Of a DNA stretch of 64,000 nt, positions 32,521-42,747 are shown in pieces (position 1 is the first letter of the stretch; the number at the start of each line of letters is the position of its first letter). Under the pieces are notes generated by a model, which searched no databases, was not told the DNA's origin, and was given only the letters and a program-made list of their open reading frames with translations. The position numbers and the translations under genes were made by a program. Source of the stretch: Sthenelais limicola (Eukaryota > Annelida > Polychaeta > Phyllodocida > Sigalionidae); contig OW804094.1 of NCBI GenBank assembly GCA_942159475.1, positions 13,212,132-13,276,131 of the forward strand, read 5' to 3'.

Positions 32521-35428
32521 TGATAATGACGATGTAAAAATATTCAAGAGCCTTAAAGGGCTCAAGGTCGTATCTTGGAATGTGAGAAGTCTGATACCTA
32601 AGTTTGATCAGATAAAACACTTTATTATCGAATGTAATCCCCAAATCGTTTTATTACAAGAAACGTGGTTGAATAGTAAGATATTGCCGGCCCATATTGG
32701 AATTCAAAATTACCAGACTATCAGAAATGATAGAACATTAATAAAAAGAGGGGGAGGATTAATAGCATATATACACTCATCCATTGCGGTGGAGGAGGAC
32801 AAATATGTCAATCTATGTAAATCTACTAAAGACATTGAACTGCAAGTTTTTGAAATCTCCAGGGAGTTTATGAAAAGTAAAATAATTCTTAATGTTTATA
32901 GGAGACCTCAAGGAAACCTAAAAGAAGCGCTGGATTTACTAGATGACAAGTTGAATGAAATAGATACGACAAAGGAAGTGATTATAATGGGGGATTTCAA
33001 TTATGAGGCATCTGACATAGAAGGGGGGAAATCAATAGGGGCTGAAAGGTTTAAAGTGTTGCTGTATAAATTTAACTTACAACAGGTTATCAATGTTAAA
33101 ACGAGGATCAGCAAGTCTTCCGCCACCTCCATTGACCACGCATACACTAACTGTAATATTATAAATGGTAGCGGGACGCTTAATGTAAACGTGAGTGATC
33201 ACCTGCCAATATATATCCAGATAAAAAAAGCAAGAAATAGTTATCATACTGAATCATTTAAAGCAAGGAATACAAAATGCCTTGATGTGAAAATCCTTAA
33301 AGAAATCCTACAAAATTTAGATTGGTCTGACTTTTACAAAATAGAGGAGGTGGAGGCGGCGTGGGAAGTGCTGATGTCGTACATCATCAAATATGTGGAT
33401 AGGATGTGCCCGATAAAATATTTTAATAGAGTTAGAAGGTTACCAGAATGGTATGATAAACAAATTATACAACATTCTAAAGAGAGAGATAAGGCGTTCG
33501 CAAGGGCAAAGCGTACTAATAAGGATGAGGACTGGGTAGTGGCTCGAAACTTGAGATTCCAATTTAATAAGGAAATTAAGAAAGCAAAAAACAACTACAT
33601 AAGAACACAAATTAAAGAAAATAGAGGAAACCCCAACAAGTTCTGGGATATAATAAAACCTCTAATGTCACCGGATAAGGTGGCTAATAAAGGAGATAAA
33701 ATTAAACTTAACTCTCCAGAAGGTATAAAACTTGAAGGGAAAGATATATCAGATGAGTTTAATAAATTTTTTGTTAATATTGGGCCACAGTTGGCCAAGG
33801 TTATTGACAAGAAACTAGGGAATGACACTAATTCAGACCCCATATCACATACTCTAACTGATACAACCCCTGAAAAAATCTTCTCACTTTCTGAGATCAC
33901 TTGGACACAAGTGGAATCAGCAGTAAGGAAGGTTGGTAATAACAAAGCCTCGGGAATTGAGCTACTCCCAACCAAAATTCTCAAGCCATGCATGATAGCC
34001 CTCTCCGAACAATTTGCGTTTCTTTATAACTTATCTATTAAGACATCGTCGATACCCTGTGACTTCAAAAATGCTACAGTCACTCCATTGTATAAAGATG
34101 GTGCTAGAGGTACCCCTGGGAATTACCGTCCCATCTCGTGTATAAAGCTCCCAGCAAAAATCTTGGAAAGCTGTGTCCAACAGCAACTATCGTCATATCT
34201 AGAGGACAATGAGTTCCTTAGTGAGGGTCAGTATGGTTTTAGGAAAGGGACATCGATAGTGGACGCCCATGATCATTTATTAGAAAATGTTTATAACGAT
34301 CTTAACAATAAAAAAGCCGTGGACCTTATATTTTTAGATTTCCGTAAAGCTTTTGATACGGTTAACCACGAGCTTCTTCTCCACAAATTACAAGATTATG
34401 GCGTCACTGATGATTCTCTAAATTGGTTTAAAAATTATTTAGAAAATAGAACACAAAGAGTACTTGCTAATGGCATACTCTCTTCCCCTCGAGGGGTGAC
34501 CTGTGGTGTACCACAGGGGACCTCTCTTGGACCACTAATGTTCCTAATTTATATAAATGATCTAAGTAATGTTGTTAAGGATAGCTCAGTTCAATTATTT
34601 GCTGACGACACGGTTTTATTTAAAAGTAGGGACTTAAAGGAGCAAGATGGTTCGGTATTACAGGGAGATCTAGACAATATTATTAACTGGTGCAACTGTA
34701 ATAAGATATCATTGAATATAAAAAAGTGCAAGTCATTGTGTATAAGTACAAAACCTAAGTTAACAAAAAACATTAGGTACTTTATTGAAGGATCTGAACT
34801 AGAAAATGTGAACTTTTATAAATATCTCGGGATAGAACTTGACAGTAATCTTAACTTTAAAAAATTCCTTGAAAGGAAGTCAAATGTTATCAGACCTAAA
34901 GTTAGGGCCTTTTCTAAACTATATGGTTTATGTGATCAAAAAACTATGACCCTTTTATATAAAACGATGATTCTCCCCCACATCGACTACGGGGATGTCT
35001 TTTATGACTCTGCCCCGCAAGTATATTTGCAAAAGTTACAAGCTTTGCAAAATTCATGCTTTAAAATCATATTAAAATTACCCAAGCTAACGAGTACAAA
35101 AGACATACATGTCAAATTGAATACTCCTTCTTTAACCACAAGGAGAGAAAAACACATATTAGAAAGGGCCCATAGTAGATCACTGAACGAATCTTATGTA
35201 GATAGGAAAGGAGTCAACTTAAGGAGACTAGCCCACGGAAAGAAATTGAAGGTCCCGCTTCCTAATAACGAGACTTTCAAGAAATCTTATCTATATAAAA
35301 TGGCTACGTTGTGGAATAATCTACCTGACAAGAAACAAATCGTTCCATTTAAAGAGTTTAGGTATTACTTAAAGCATATTTATCACCAAGACTTTGATAC
35401 ATTTTTCAACGATACACCTCAAAAATAA
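32513..35428 (+). CDS. LINE ORF2: apurinic-type endonuclease and reverse transcriptase
   Basis: 971 codons from ATG 32513, uninterrupted. Residues about 18-235 form an endonuclease/exonuclease/phosphatase domain with VVSWNVRSL, LLQETWL, MGDFN (about 160) and VSDHLP (about 228); these carry the metal-binding and catalytic residues. Residues about 500-770 form the reverse transcriptase with GNYRPIS, GFRKGTS, FLDFRKAFDTV, GVPQGTSLGPLMF and the FADD active site near 696. The C-terminus has the LQNSCFK and LWNNLP blocks common in Jockey/CR1-like elements, and no RNase H. The enzyme nicks genomic DNA and copies element RNA at the nick. No stops or missing catalytic residues are visible, so the protein may be functional. 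The exact clade is not resolved. Confidence 0.97.
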   Translation: MDNDNDDVKIFKSLKGLKVVSWNVRSLIPKFDQIKHFIIECNPQIVLLQETWLNSKILPAHIGIQNYQTIRNDRTLIKRGGGLIAYIHSSIAVEEDKYVNLCKSTKDIELQVFEISREFMKSKIILNVYRRPQGNLKEALDLLDDKLNEIDTTKEVIIMGDFNYEASDIEGGKSIGAERFKVLLYKFNLQQVINVKTRISKSSATSIDHAYTNCNIINGSGTLNVNVSDHLPIYIQIKKARNSYHTESFKARNTKCLDVKILKEILQNLDWSDFYKIEEVEAAWEVLMSYIIKYVDRMCPIKYFNRVRRLPEWYDKQIIQHSKERDKAFARAKRTNKDEDWVVARNLRFQFNKEIKKAKNNYIRTQIKENRGNPNKFWDIIKPLMSPDKVANKGDKIKLNSPEGIKLEGKDISDEFNKFFVNIGPQLAKVIDKKLGNDTNSDPISHTLTDTTPEKIFSLSEITWTQVESAVRKVGNNKASGIELLPTKILKPCMIALSEQFAFLYNLSIKTSSIPCDFKNATVTPLYKDGARGTPGNYRPISCIKLPAKILESCVQQQLSSYLEDNEFLSEGQYGFRKGTSIVDAHDHLLENVYNDLNNKKAVDLIFLDFRKAFDTVNHELLLHKLQDYGVTDDSLNWFKNYLENRTQRVLANGILSSPRGVTCGVPQGTSLGPLMFLIYINDLSNVVKDSSVQLFADDTVLFKSRDLKEQDGSVLQGDLDNIINWCNCNKISLNIKKCKSLCISTKPKLTKNIRYFIEGSELENVNFYKYLGIELDSNLNFKKFLERKSNVIRPKVRAFSKLYGLCDQKTMTLLYKTMILPHIDYGDVFYDSAPQVYLQKLQALQNSCFKIILKLPKLTSTKDIHVKLNTPSLTTRREKHILERAHSRSLNESYVDRKGVNLRRLAHGKKLKVPLPNNETFKKSYLYKMATLWNNLPDKKQIVPFKEFRYYLKHIYHQDFDTFFNDTPQK

Positions 35429-36308
35429 GAAGGGGAAAGGGATAAACTTAGGGGATAAACTTAGGGGATAGTGGGTAATCATACATGTCTATGTCTATAC
35501 ATTATATGAATTCTTAGTAAGAGTGCTACTCTAATCTATTGTAGCAAATTGAAACTTGAAAAAGTTGTCACCATCAAAGGCCTGTAAGTCCTGAGAATAT
35601 AAAGACCGATATAACGGTAATTAACCTAACAAAATATTCATATATTTTAATTTGTACCGAATCAGGAATATGGAAAAACTGATTAAAACAGTCTTCACTG
35701 TAGTGTTTCCTCCTAATACCAAAGGAGTTTATTTTATTGTATTAATTCATATTATATAGTTGATTGTTAACCAGTCTAACTGTCATAATAGTTAGGCGGT
35801 ATTATTGTAAGCTTACTGTAAACTGGTTAGCTGCTATTTGAATTTTGAAGAATGTATCCATATCTTCAGGTTAAATTAGTACCCATCGAAAATGTACATT
35901 GAAAATGTCAAGTCTCCCTAGTAGAAGGGTTTCTATAAAAAATTTAATAATTTCTCTCATATTCGAAGAAGTATATCTTTGAATGGAGACGTTAAATTGC
36001 TTGTGAGTTATGTTTTAATCACACAATGTAATCATAGTAAATCGAGTACTGTAAACTTTTAATCACACAATGTATTCAAAGCAAATCGCTAAATGTGAAA
36101 CCTCTAGAAAATAACTTTTATTTCCCATTCACTCGCTTGTACCGCATTATGATATCTTCGTTTTAAGGGACCCCGTGGAAGAACTCATTGTAACGCACTG
36201 CGACTTTGAGAGGGACTGTTTCCCCATTCGATAATGCATTATACTGATGTACATGTCTATTGAATAAAAATTGTTATATATATATCTACCCAGGTATACC
36301 TATATATA

Positions 36309-36541
36309 TACTGGTAAAATTTCCAGAAAATGCACAATTCACATTCAGAAACCCTCCAAAATAACCCGAATTTAATAAGGAAAATGAGACTTGAAACATA
36401 TTTCAACATAACCAAACAGATCCTTTGAATCAACTCAATGCCAAATATACTAAGATATACCCAGTATTTATCATTTTTCAGCCTAATTTAGCAGAATTTA
36501 TTACATGTATGTGTAGAGCTGGCGATTATACATTTTCTGCC
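36309..36541 (-). mobile_element. Family 1 element directly downstream of the LINE
   Basis: Left end TGGTAAAATTTCCAGAAAAT, right end TTATACATTTTCTGCCCC. It starts 2 bases after the 3' target duplication, so the LINE landed at the edge of this element. Confidence 0.85.
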
Positions 36542-36682
36542 CCACATACAAGACATACTTGTAAGGTGTCACGCGGAACGGGGAATGACTTCCCTGAATC
36601 GTGGTAAAGTTTGTCTTAGAAACATTCTTGTGTGTTTCAGGTTTCTGATAACGATGTGTTATTGTCCTGGTGTTTTTATATA

Positions 36683-36919
36683 TGGGGGAAACCACCAGAA
36701 AATATACAATTCAACTTCACCAATCCTCTCAAATAACCCAAATTTAAGACAAAAATGAGCTTCAAAATGCAGTTTAACATAACAGAACGGATACTTTAAA
36801 TCAATGCGATATAAAATATACTCAGATATACCTAGCATTGACAAATTTTTAGTCTAATTTAGCAGAATTTCCTAAATGTGTAGAGCTGCCAATTGTATAT
36901 TTTCTGATGATCTGACCCA
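36683..36919 (-). mobile_element. Family 1 element
   Basis: ATAT flanks both ends. The left terminus is changed to GGGGGAAACCACCAGAAAAT. Confidence 0.88.
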
Positions 36920-37047
36920 TATATCTGACCAAAGAAATTGTAGGTGTCTGTATTGGAGCATTCCAGCGGTGTTTGGCATCCTTTGGTCAGTAAACTGTAT
37001 CCTCATCTATCACGACAAAAAGTTCTCACCAAATTTCCCCATCTCGT

Positions 37048-37590
37048 GACTTATAGGACTGGATTTATCAACATTCTGCTACTATTATATATTTATATGA
37101 GAGTTACTCATATTATGACTTATAGGACTGAATTTATCAATATTCTGCTGCTGTTATATGTTTATACAAGAGTTACCCATATCATGACTTATAGGGCTGG
37201 ATTTATCACACATTCTGCTACTATTATATATTTATATGAGAGTTACTCATATTATTACTTATAGGACTGAATTTATCAATATTCTGCTGCTGTTATATGT
37301 TTATACAAGAGTTACTCATATCATGACTTATAGGACTGGATTTATCAATATTCTGCTACTGTTATATGTTTATACAAGAGTTACTCATATTATGACTCAT
37401 AGGGCTGGATTCATCAATATTCTGCTACTGTTATATGTTTATACAAGAGTTACCCATATCATGACTTATAGGGCTGGATTTATCAATATTCTGCTACTGA
37501 TATATGTTTATACAAGAGTTACTCATATTATGACTTATAGGACTGGATTTATCAATATTCTGATGCTTTTATTGGTTTCTACAAGAATTT
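37048..37590 (+). repeat. 69-bp tandem repeat, about 8 units
   Basis: The unit begins GACTTATAGGACTGGATTTA and contains ATTCTGCTACTGTTATATG; starts at 37048, 37117, 37186, 37256, 37325, 37394 and 37463 show the period. Because 69 is a multiple of 3, the array creates long repetitive frames that I do not treat as genes. Confidence 0.97.
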
Positions 37591-37681
37591 GTCGAAATTG
37601 GCTATAAGGATGTTTGTTGTTGAAATTCTTTATTCGTCATAAGATTGTTCCGACAAAAAGGTTGTAGTCATCTCCAAAGTA

Positions 37682-37918
37682 TGGGTCAGATTTTCAGAAA
37701 ATGTACAATTTGCTTTCACCAATCTTTTCAAATAACCCAAATTTAAGACAAAAATCAGGTTCAAAATACAGTTCAACATAACCAGATAGATTTATTGAAT
37801 GAATACAATACAGAATACACTCAGATACACCTAGAATCTATCACTTTTCACTCTAATTTAGCAGAATTTGATAGATGTGTAGGACCGTCGATTGTGCATT
37901 TTCTGAAAATCTGACCCA
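37682..37918 (-). mobile_element. Family 1 element
   Basis: TGGGTCAGATTTTCAGAAAA to CTGAAAATCTGACCCA, both termini well preserved. Confidence 0.93.
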
Positions 37919-38259
37919 TATATATCCAGTACTAGCTCATAGAGACTTAGCTCCCTTATTTTTCAGGGAAGTGCATTAATCACATCCCTCGTGCGCCGCC
38001 CTTCCCCATGCTTCACCGCAGACAGAGATAAGGATGGTTCAAGTATCAGTTGGGCTCGTTCCAACAATGTTTGAATGGAAACATGAATTAGTGCCTGTTG
38101 ACTCCATACATACTCCATACATATTACTCCTTATATAGTTCCATTTCCATAGCTTGTTATTTTAATTTTTAAAGTTGGTACTTTTTCATATAAATCTTCT
38201 ATGGCTAGAATTGTTCTATGCCCAACACATTTTCTAAATTTTATAAGTAAGTTACCAAC
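37919..38259. other. Intergenic, no feature recognised
   Basis: Short unique stretch before the T-rich array; contains a tandem CTCCATACATA pair near 38102-38122. Confidence 0.4.
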
Positions 38260-38703
38260 TATTTTTTAACGACAATTTTTTATTCGACCAACTTTTTTTC
38301 AACCAACTTTTTTTTTTACGACCAACTTTTTTTTACGACTAACTTTATTTTCCGACCATTTTTTTTTACGACCAACTATTTTTTTTACAACCAAATGCTT
38401 TTTTACGACCAACTTTTTTTAACGATAATTTTTTTCCTAACGACAATTTTTCCCGACCAACTTTTTTTCAACCAACTTTTTTTTTTTACGACCAACTTTT
38501 TTTTACGACTAACTTTATTTTACGACCATTTTTTTTTACGACCAACTATTTTTTTTACAACCAAATGCTTTTTTACGACCAACTTTTTTTAACGATAATT
38601 TTTTTCCTAACGACAATTTTTCCCGACCAACTATTTTTTTAACGACAATTTTTTCCCGACCAACTTTTTTTCAACCAACTTTTTTTTAAGGACAATTTTT
38701 TTC
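38260..38703 (+). repeat. T-rich tandem array (ACGACCAACTTTTTTTT-type)
   Basis: A degenerate 17-20 bp unit is organised into a 169-bp higher-order repeat (CAACCAAC at 38300 and 38469 starts matching blocks). Open frames rich in Phe and Leu here are compositional. Confidence 0.93.
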
Positions 38704-39274
38704 CGAAGTAATTGAGCCTGAGAAATCGTTTCCATTGGAAACGCCATGTATATAAATTAAGTTGACACTAATTGTAATATTAAATAGATAAACCAAACTT
38801 AACTTGATAATTTCTTAACTTATTACTTGTTTTTCATCTGCCTTGTGTTGTATAAGCTTAGGAAGGAAAATTATATAAGACAAGACAGGGGTTGGAAGAA
38901 GGGAGACAGGGACTAAATCTGCTATTACGTTGCTTGGACGTTGTATTAATCAATGTCTGTCTGGTTAAACTTAAATTGGATAATTAAAGTTTATATTTAC
39001 AGAGGTAAATTTCTAGTTTCTATGTGAATATGGCCACAGTCAATCATTATTATTGAAATAAGCTCATAGTAAGATTGTTGTTATGATATTGGGCATTTTA
39101 TTAGGAGAGATCATGACACATAAAACATAAAACAAGTTGCTTTTTGTACATGATATTCAGAAGCGCAATATTAGACCTCTTCATTAGTGGGTCAGTTCTA
39201 CAATCCATACATAGTTCCAGAACATCAATTACTGGGGAAAGAAAGTCATAGAAGCTCATGTTTGTCAAGTGGTG
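38704..39274. other. Intergenic, no feature recognised
   Basis: No gene seen. The end adjoins the LINE fragment and may be decayed element sequence. Confidence 0.4.
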
Positions 39275-39667
39275 TCATCTAAATCCACCCTGCGATCGAC
39301 TAAATAGGTCATTTAGCTCCATATGATTAACCACAGCTGTACAAATAATTTTTTCTAAAATTTTTGACAATGTAGGCACAATCGCAATGGGTTGTAAGTT
39401 GTTAAATAGTCGTAAATTCCCATCTTTGGGTATAGGCTTAATAGTGTATTCCTTCCACTCGAAGGGCATTATACCTGTTGCAATACAGCATTTCATAAGC
39501 AGGGTAATCTGGGACACAAATAGTTTGAGGAATATTTTTAGGGCCTTCGTATTAATCCAACTGAATCCACAGTTCTTATTAGTATCAATGCTATCAATCA
39601 GAACTACAATTTCCTTCTCAGTAATAAGTGTTCTAGTAGACAGGTTTGTTTCCCGAACAATTTCCAA
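39275..39667 (-). pseudogene. LINE reverse-transcriptase fragment
   Basis: The minus-strand frame encodes a typical N-terminal RT segment of a non-LTR element: a SIDTNKNCGFSWINTK block, then EWKEYTIKPIPKDG, NLQPIAIVPTLSKILEKII and finally RSQGGFR, where a TGA interrupts. The palm domain with FADD is absent downstream. It differs clearly from the LINE at 32.3 kb, so it is a remnant of a second family. Confident as RT-derived; the clade is not assigned. Confidence 0.8.
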
Positions 39668-40000
39668 ATACTTGCTGAAATGATTCGAACATATACATTT
39701 TTTTTTCGCAAATTTGTTTATTCAGGAAATTATTACAAAACTATAGCACGCTCACCCGTAGGTGAATTTTCGTTGTGCCCTGATAAATTTTAAGTTATTG
39801 TTAAACATATATAGAGAGAGGGCATGAGTTATTATACAACAATACATATAAAGCATACATTCGATTCATACAAGATCACAAGAATAATGATCAGTTGATG
39901 AGATGAATGAAATATGAGTGAAGGGTGAAAAGAGTTCCTGTCTATTTGATAACATTACATTTTAAATAGAGGTGTGAGAGTTATGGTGATCTCTGAACAT
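39668..40000. other. Intergenic, no feature recognised
   Basis: Sequence between the RT fragment and the satellite; no gene seen. Confidence 0.4.
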
Positions 40001-42209
40001 ATATACAATATGAACTTGTTACATATACAATTACATACAACATAAGTAAATTACGAACGGACGGTTGGACATAGAGGGTTAACACAGTTTCGAGTTTTAA
40101 CCACATCTATTAGGTCAGAAACAATGTACAAACAGCAAACAAGGTTGGCCCAGGTGGGCGCGTTGTGTGAGGATATAATCCAGGGTACAATACAGTGTAC
40201 TATATACAGTACTCGCACGTGGGGCGGGTCGGGTCAGTATCATACTAATAGCAATCAACAGGTATACATTACTTGGTACTCCATAAGTGAAGGTCTAAGG
40301 ACCTCGTGACATTTGGTCATATATACAATATGAACTTGTTACATATACAATTACATACAACATAAGTAAATTACGAACGGACGGTTGGACATAGAGGGTT
40401 AACACAGTTTCGAGTTTTAACCACATCTATTAGGTCAGAAACAATGTACAAACAGCAAACAAGGTTGGCCCAGGTGGGCGCGTTGTGTGAGGATATAATC
40501 CAGGGTACAATACAGTGGGCGGGTCGGGTCAGTATCATACTAATAGCAATCAACAGGTATACATTACTTGGTACTCCATAAGTGATGTGTAAGCGCGTTG
40601 TGTGAGGATATAATCCAGGGTACAATACAGTGGGCGGGTCGGGTCAGTATCATACTAATAGCAATCAACAGGTATACATTACTTGGTACTCCATAAGTGA
40701 AGGTCTAACACAGTTTCGAGTTTTAACCACATCTATTAGGTCAGAAACAATGTACAAACAGCAAACAAGGTTGGCCCAGGTGGGCGCGTTGTGTGAGGAT
40801 ATAATCCAGGGTACAATACAGTGGGCGGGTCGGGTCAGTATCATACTAATAGCAATCAACAAGTATACATTACTTGGTACTCCATAAGTGATGTGTAAGC
40901 GCGTTGTGTGAGGATATAATCCAGGGTACAATACAGTGGGCGGGTCGGGTCAGTATCATACTAATAGCAATCAACAGGTATACATTACTTGGTACTCCAT
41001 AAGTGAAGGTCTAAGGACCTCGTGACATTTGGTCATATATACAATATGAACTTGTTACATATACAATTACATACAACATAAGTAAATTACGAACGGACGG
41101 TTGGACATAGAGGGTTAACACAGTTTCGAGTTTTAACCACATCTATTAGGTCAGAAACAATGTACAAACAGCAAACAAGGTTGGCCCAGGTGGGCGCGTT
41201 GTGTGAGGATATAATCCAGGGTACAATACAGTGGGCGGGTCGGGTCAGTATCATACTAATAGCAATCAACAGGTATACATTACTTGGTACTCCATAAGTG
41301 AAGGTCTAACACAGTTTCGAGTTTTAACCACATCTATTAGGTCAGAAACAATGTACAAACAGCAAACAAGGTTGGCCCAGGTGGGCGCGTTGTGTGAGGA
41401 TATAATCCAGGGTACAATACAGTGGGCGGGTCGGGTCAGTATCATACTAATAGCAATCAACAGGTATACATTACTTGGTACTCCATAAGTGATGTGTAAG
41501 CGCGTTGTGTGAGGATATAATCCAGGGTACAATACAGTGGGCGGGTCGGGTCAGTATCATACTAATAGCAATCAACAGGTATACATTACTTGGTACTCCA
41601 TAAGTGAAGGTCTAACACAGTTTCGAGTTTTAACCACATCTATTAGGTCAGAAACAATGTACAAACAGCAAACAAGGTTGGCCCAGGTGGGCGCGTTGTG
41701 TGAGGATATAATCCAGGGTACAATACAGTGGGCGGGTCGGGTCAGTATCATACTAATAGCAATCAACAAGTATACATTACTTGGTACTCCATAAGTGATG
41801 TGTAAGCGCGTTGTGTGAGGATATAATCCAGGGTACAATACAGTGGGCGGGTCGGGTCAGTATCATACTAATAGCAATCAACAGGTATACATTACTTGGT
41901 ACTCCATAAGTGAAGGTCTAAGGACCTCGTGACATTTGGTCATATATACAATATGAACTTGTTACATATACAATTACATACAACATAAGTAAATAAGTAA
42001 TAAGGTCAGAAACAATGTACAAACAGCAAACAAGGTTGGCCCAGGTGGGCGCGTTGTGTGAGGATATAATCCAGGGTACAATACAGTGTACTATATACAG
42101 TACTCGCACGTGGGGCGGGTCGGGTCAGTATCATACTAATAGCAATCAACAGGTATACATTACTTGGTACTCCATAAGTGAAGGTCTAAGGACCTCGTGA
42201 CATTTGGTC
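40001..42209 (+). repeat. Higher-order satellite array, 2.2 kb
   Basis: Two building blocks alternate. One is a core of about 115 bp (CGCGTTGTGTGAGGATATAA to CTCCATAAGTGA). The other is a longer block that adds CACAGTTTCGAG through AACAAGGTTGGCCCAGG. Together they form a 306-bp higher-order unit, clearest between 41.31 and 41.92 kb. A third segment starting ATATACAATATGAACTTG occurs at 40001, 40321, 41037 and 41944. Copies are nearly identical, so the array is recent. A 22-24 bp insert with TACAGTACTCGCACG is present only in the first and last copies. The repeated 60-88 codon frames on both strands follow from the repeat. Confidence 0.97.
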
Positions 42210-42325
42210 TTCCGAGTATCGAGGTAGAGAGTAAAAACATGAGGAACGATAGGTAAAAACGCAGTAATCTCTTCTCTATCTGATTGAAATCAGCTACAAT
42301 GACCATACAGTATCATATATATATG

Positions 42326-42355
42326 TTGGTTGGGGGGGTGGGGGGTGGGGGGGTA
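42326..42355 (+). other. G-run cluster, possible G-quadruplex
   Basis: Three runs of 6-7 G separated by single T, after TTGGTT. It lies past the 3' end of the minus-strand gene, where its transcript would be C-rich. Confidence 0.6.
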
Positions 42356-42430
42356 ACTGACTCTGCAGTATCATAACTGGAGATGCAATAACAAAGACAT
42401 GGTTTGGCCATGAACTCAGCAAAAGCAGGG

Positions 42431-42436
42431 TTTATT
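42431..42436 (-). terminator. Candidate polyadenylation signal of the minus-strand gene
   Basis: AATAAA on the minus strand about 310 bases after the stop codon at 42748. No closer canonical signal was seen. Confidence 0.4.
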
Positions 42437-42747
42437 TTCACCAAACAGCCGAACCAAGACAGAAGTAATGGTTAAGTTTTTTCCAGGCATAGACAAATGA
42501 CCACTCCCCCCGAAGTTGGTCCATGGGAGAAGGGAAAGGTAAAAGTATACAGTAGCGGCAATGAATATTTCAATTCAGGAAAATGATACACCAAAGAAAG
42601 GATCTTTGGTAGCGAGAAGATTCTGCATATTAAATGGTTTGTGTGGGCATTTAGGTTGGTGTTGGTGTATTTTGACTTTCTTACTTCTTGAAGTTCCTCA
42701 ACAGTAATAAACAATTTTGATATGGGACATATTGGAATAGTACTTTT

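Larger units (their letters stand above)
32269..36307 (+). mobile_element. Non-LTR retrotransposon (Jockey/CR1-type) with target-site duplication
   Basis: The 21-bp sequence at 32269-32289 is repeated exactly at 36287-36307 (both contain ACCCAGGTATACCTATAT). Between them lies one LINE of about 4.0 kb. It holds a short upstream frame, an APE endonuclease/RT ORF and an 860-bp 3' tail ending TGAATAAAAATTG then (TA)n. Long, variable-length target duplication and an AATAAA plus simple-repeat tail are typical of target-primed reverse transcription. The 5' end lies only a few bases before an ORF1-like frame, so the copy is probably 5'-truncated within ORF1. The exact duplication suggests a young insertion. 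Confidence 0.93.

Noticed and set aside
36944..37607. Repetitive ORFs with ILLLLYVYTRVTHIMTYR-type repeats
   Set aside because: They follow from a 69-bp satellite whose unit is a multiple of three. No start context or partner gene.
40124..42200. Repeated 60-88 codon ORFs on both strands
   Set aside because: Identical copies imposed by the 306-bp satellite. Both strands are open equally, which is not expected for a gene.
37048..42209. CRISPR array
   Set aside because: Repeats are contiguous satellites without unique spacers, in a eukaryotic sequence.
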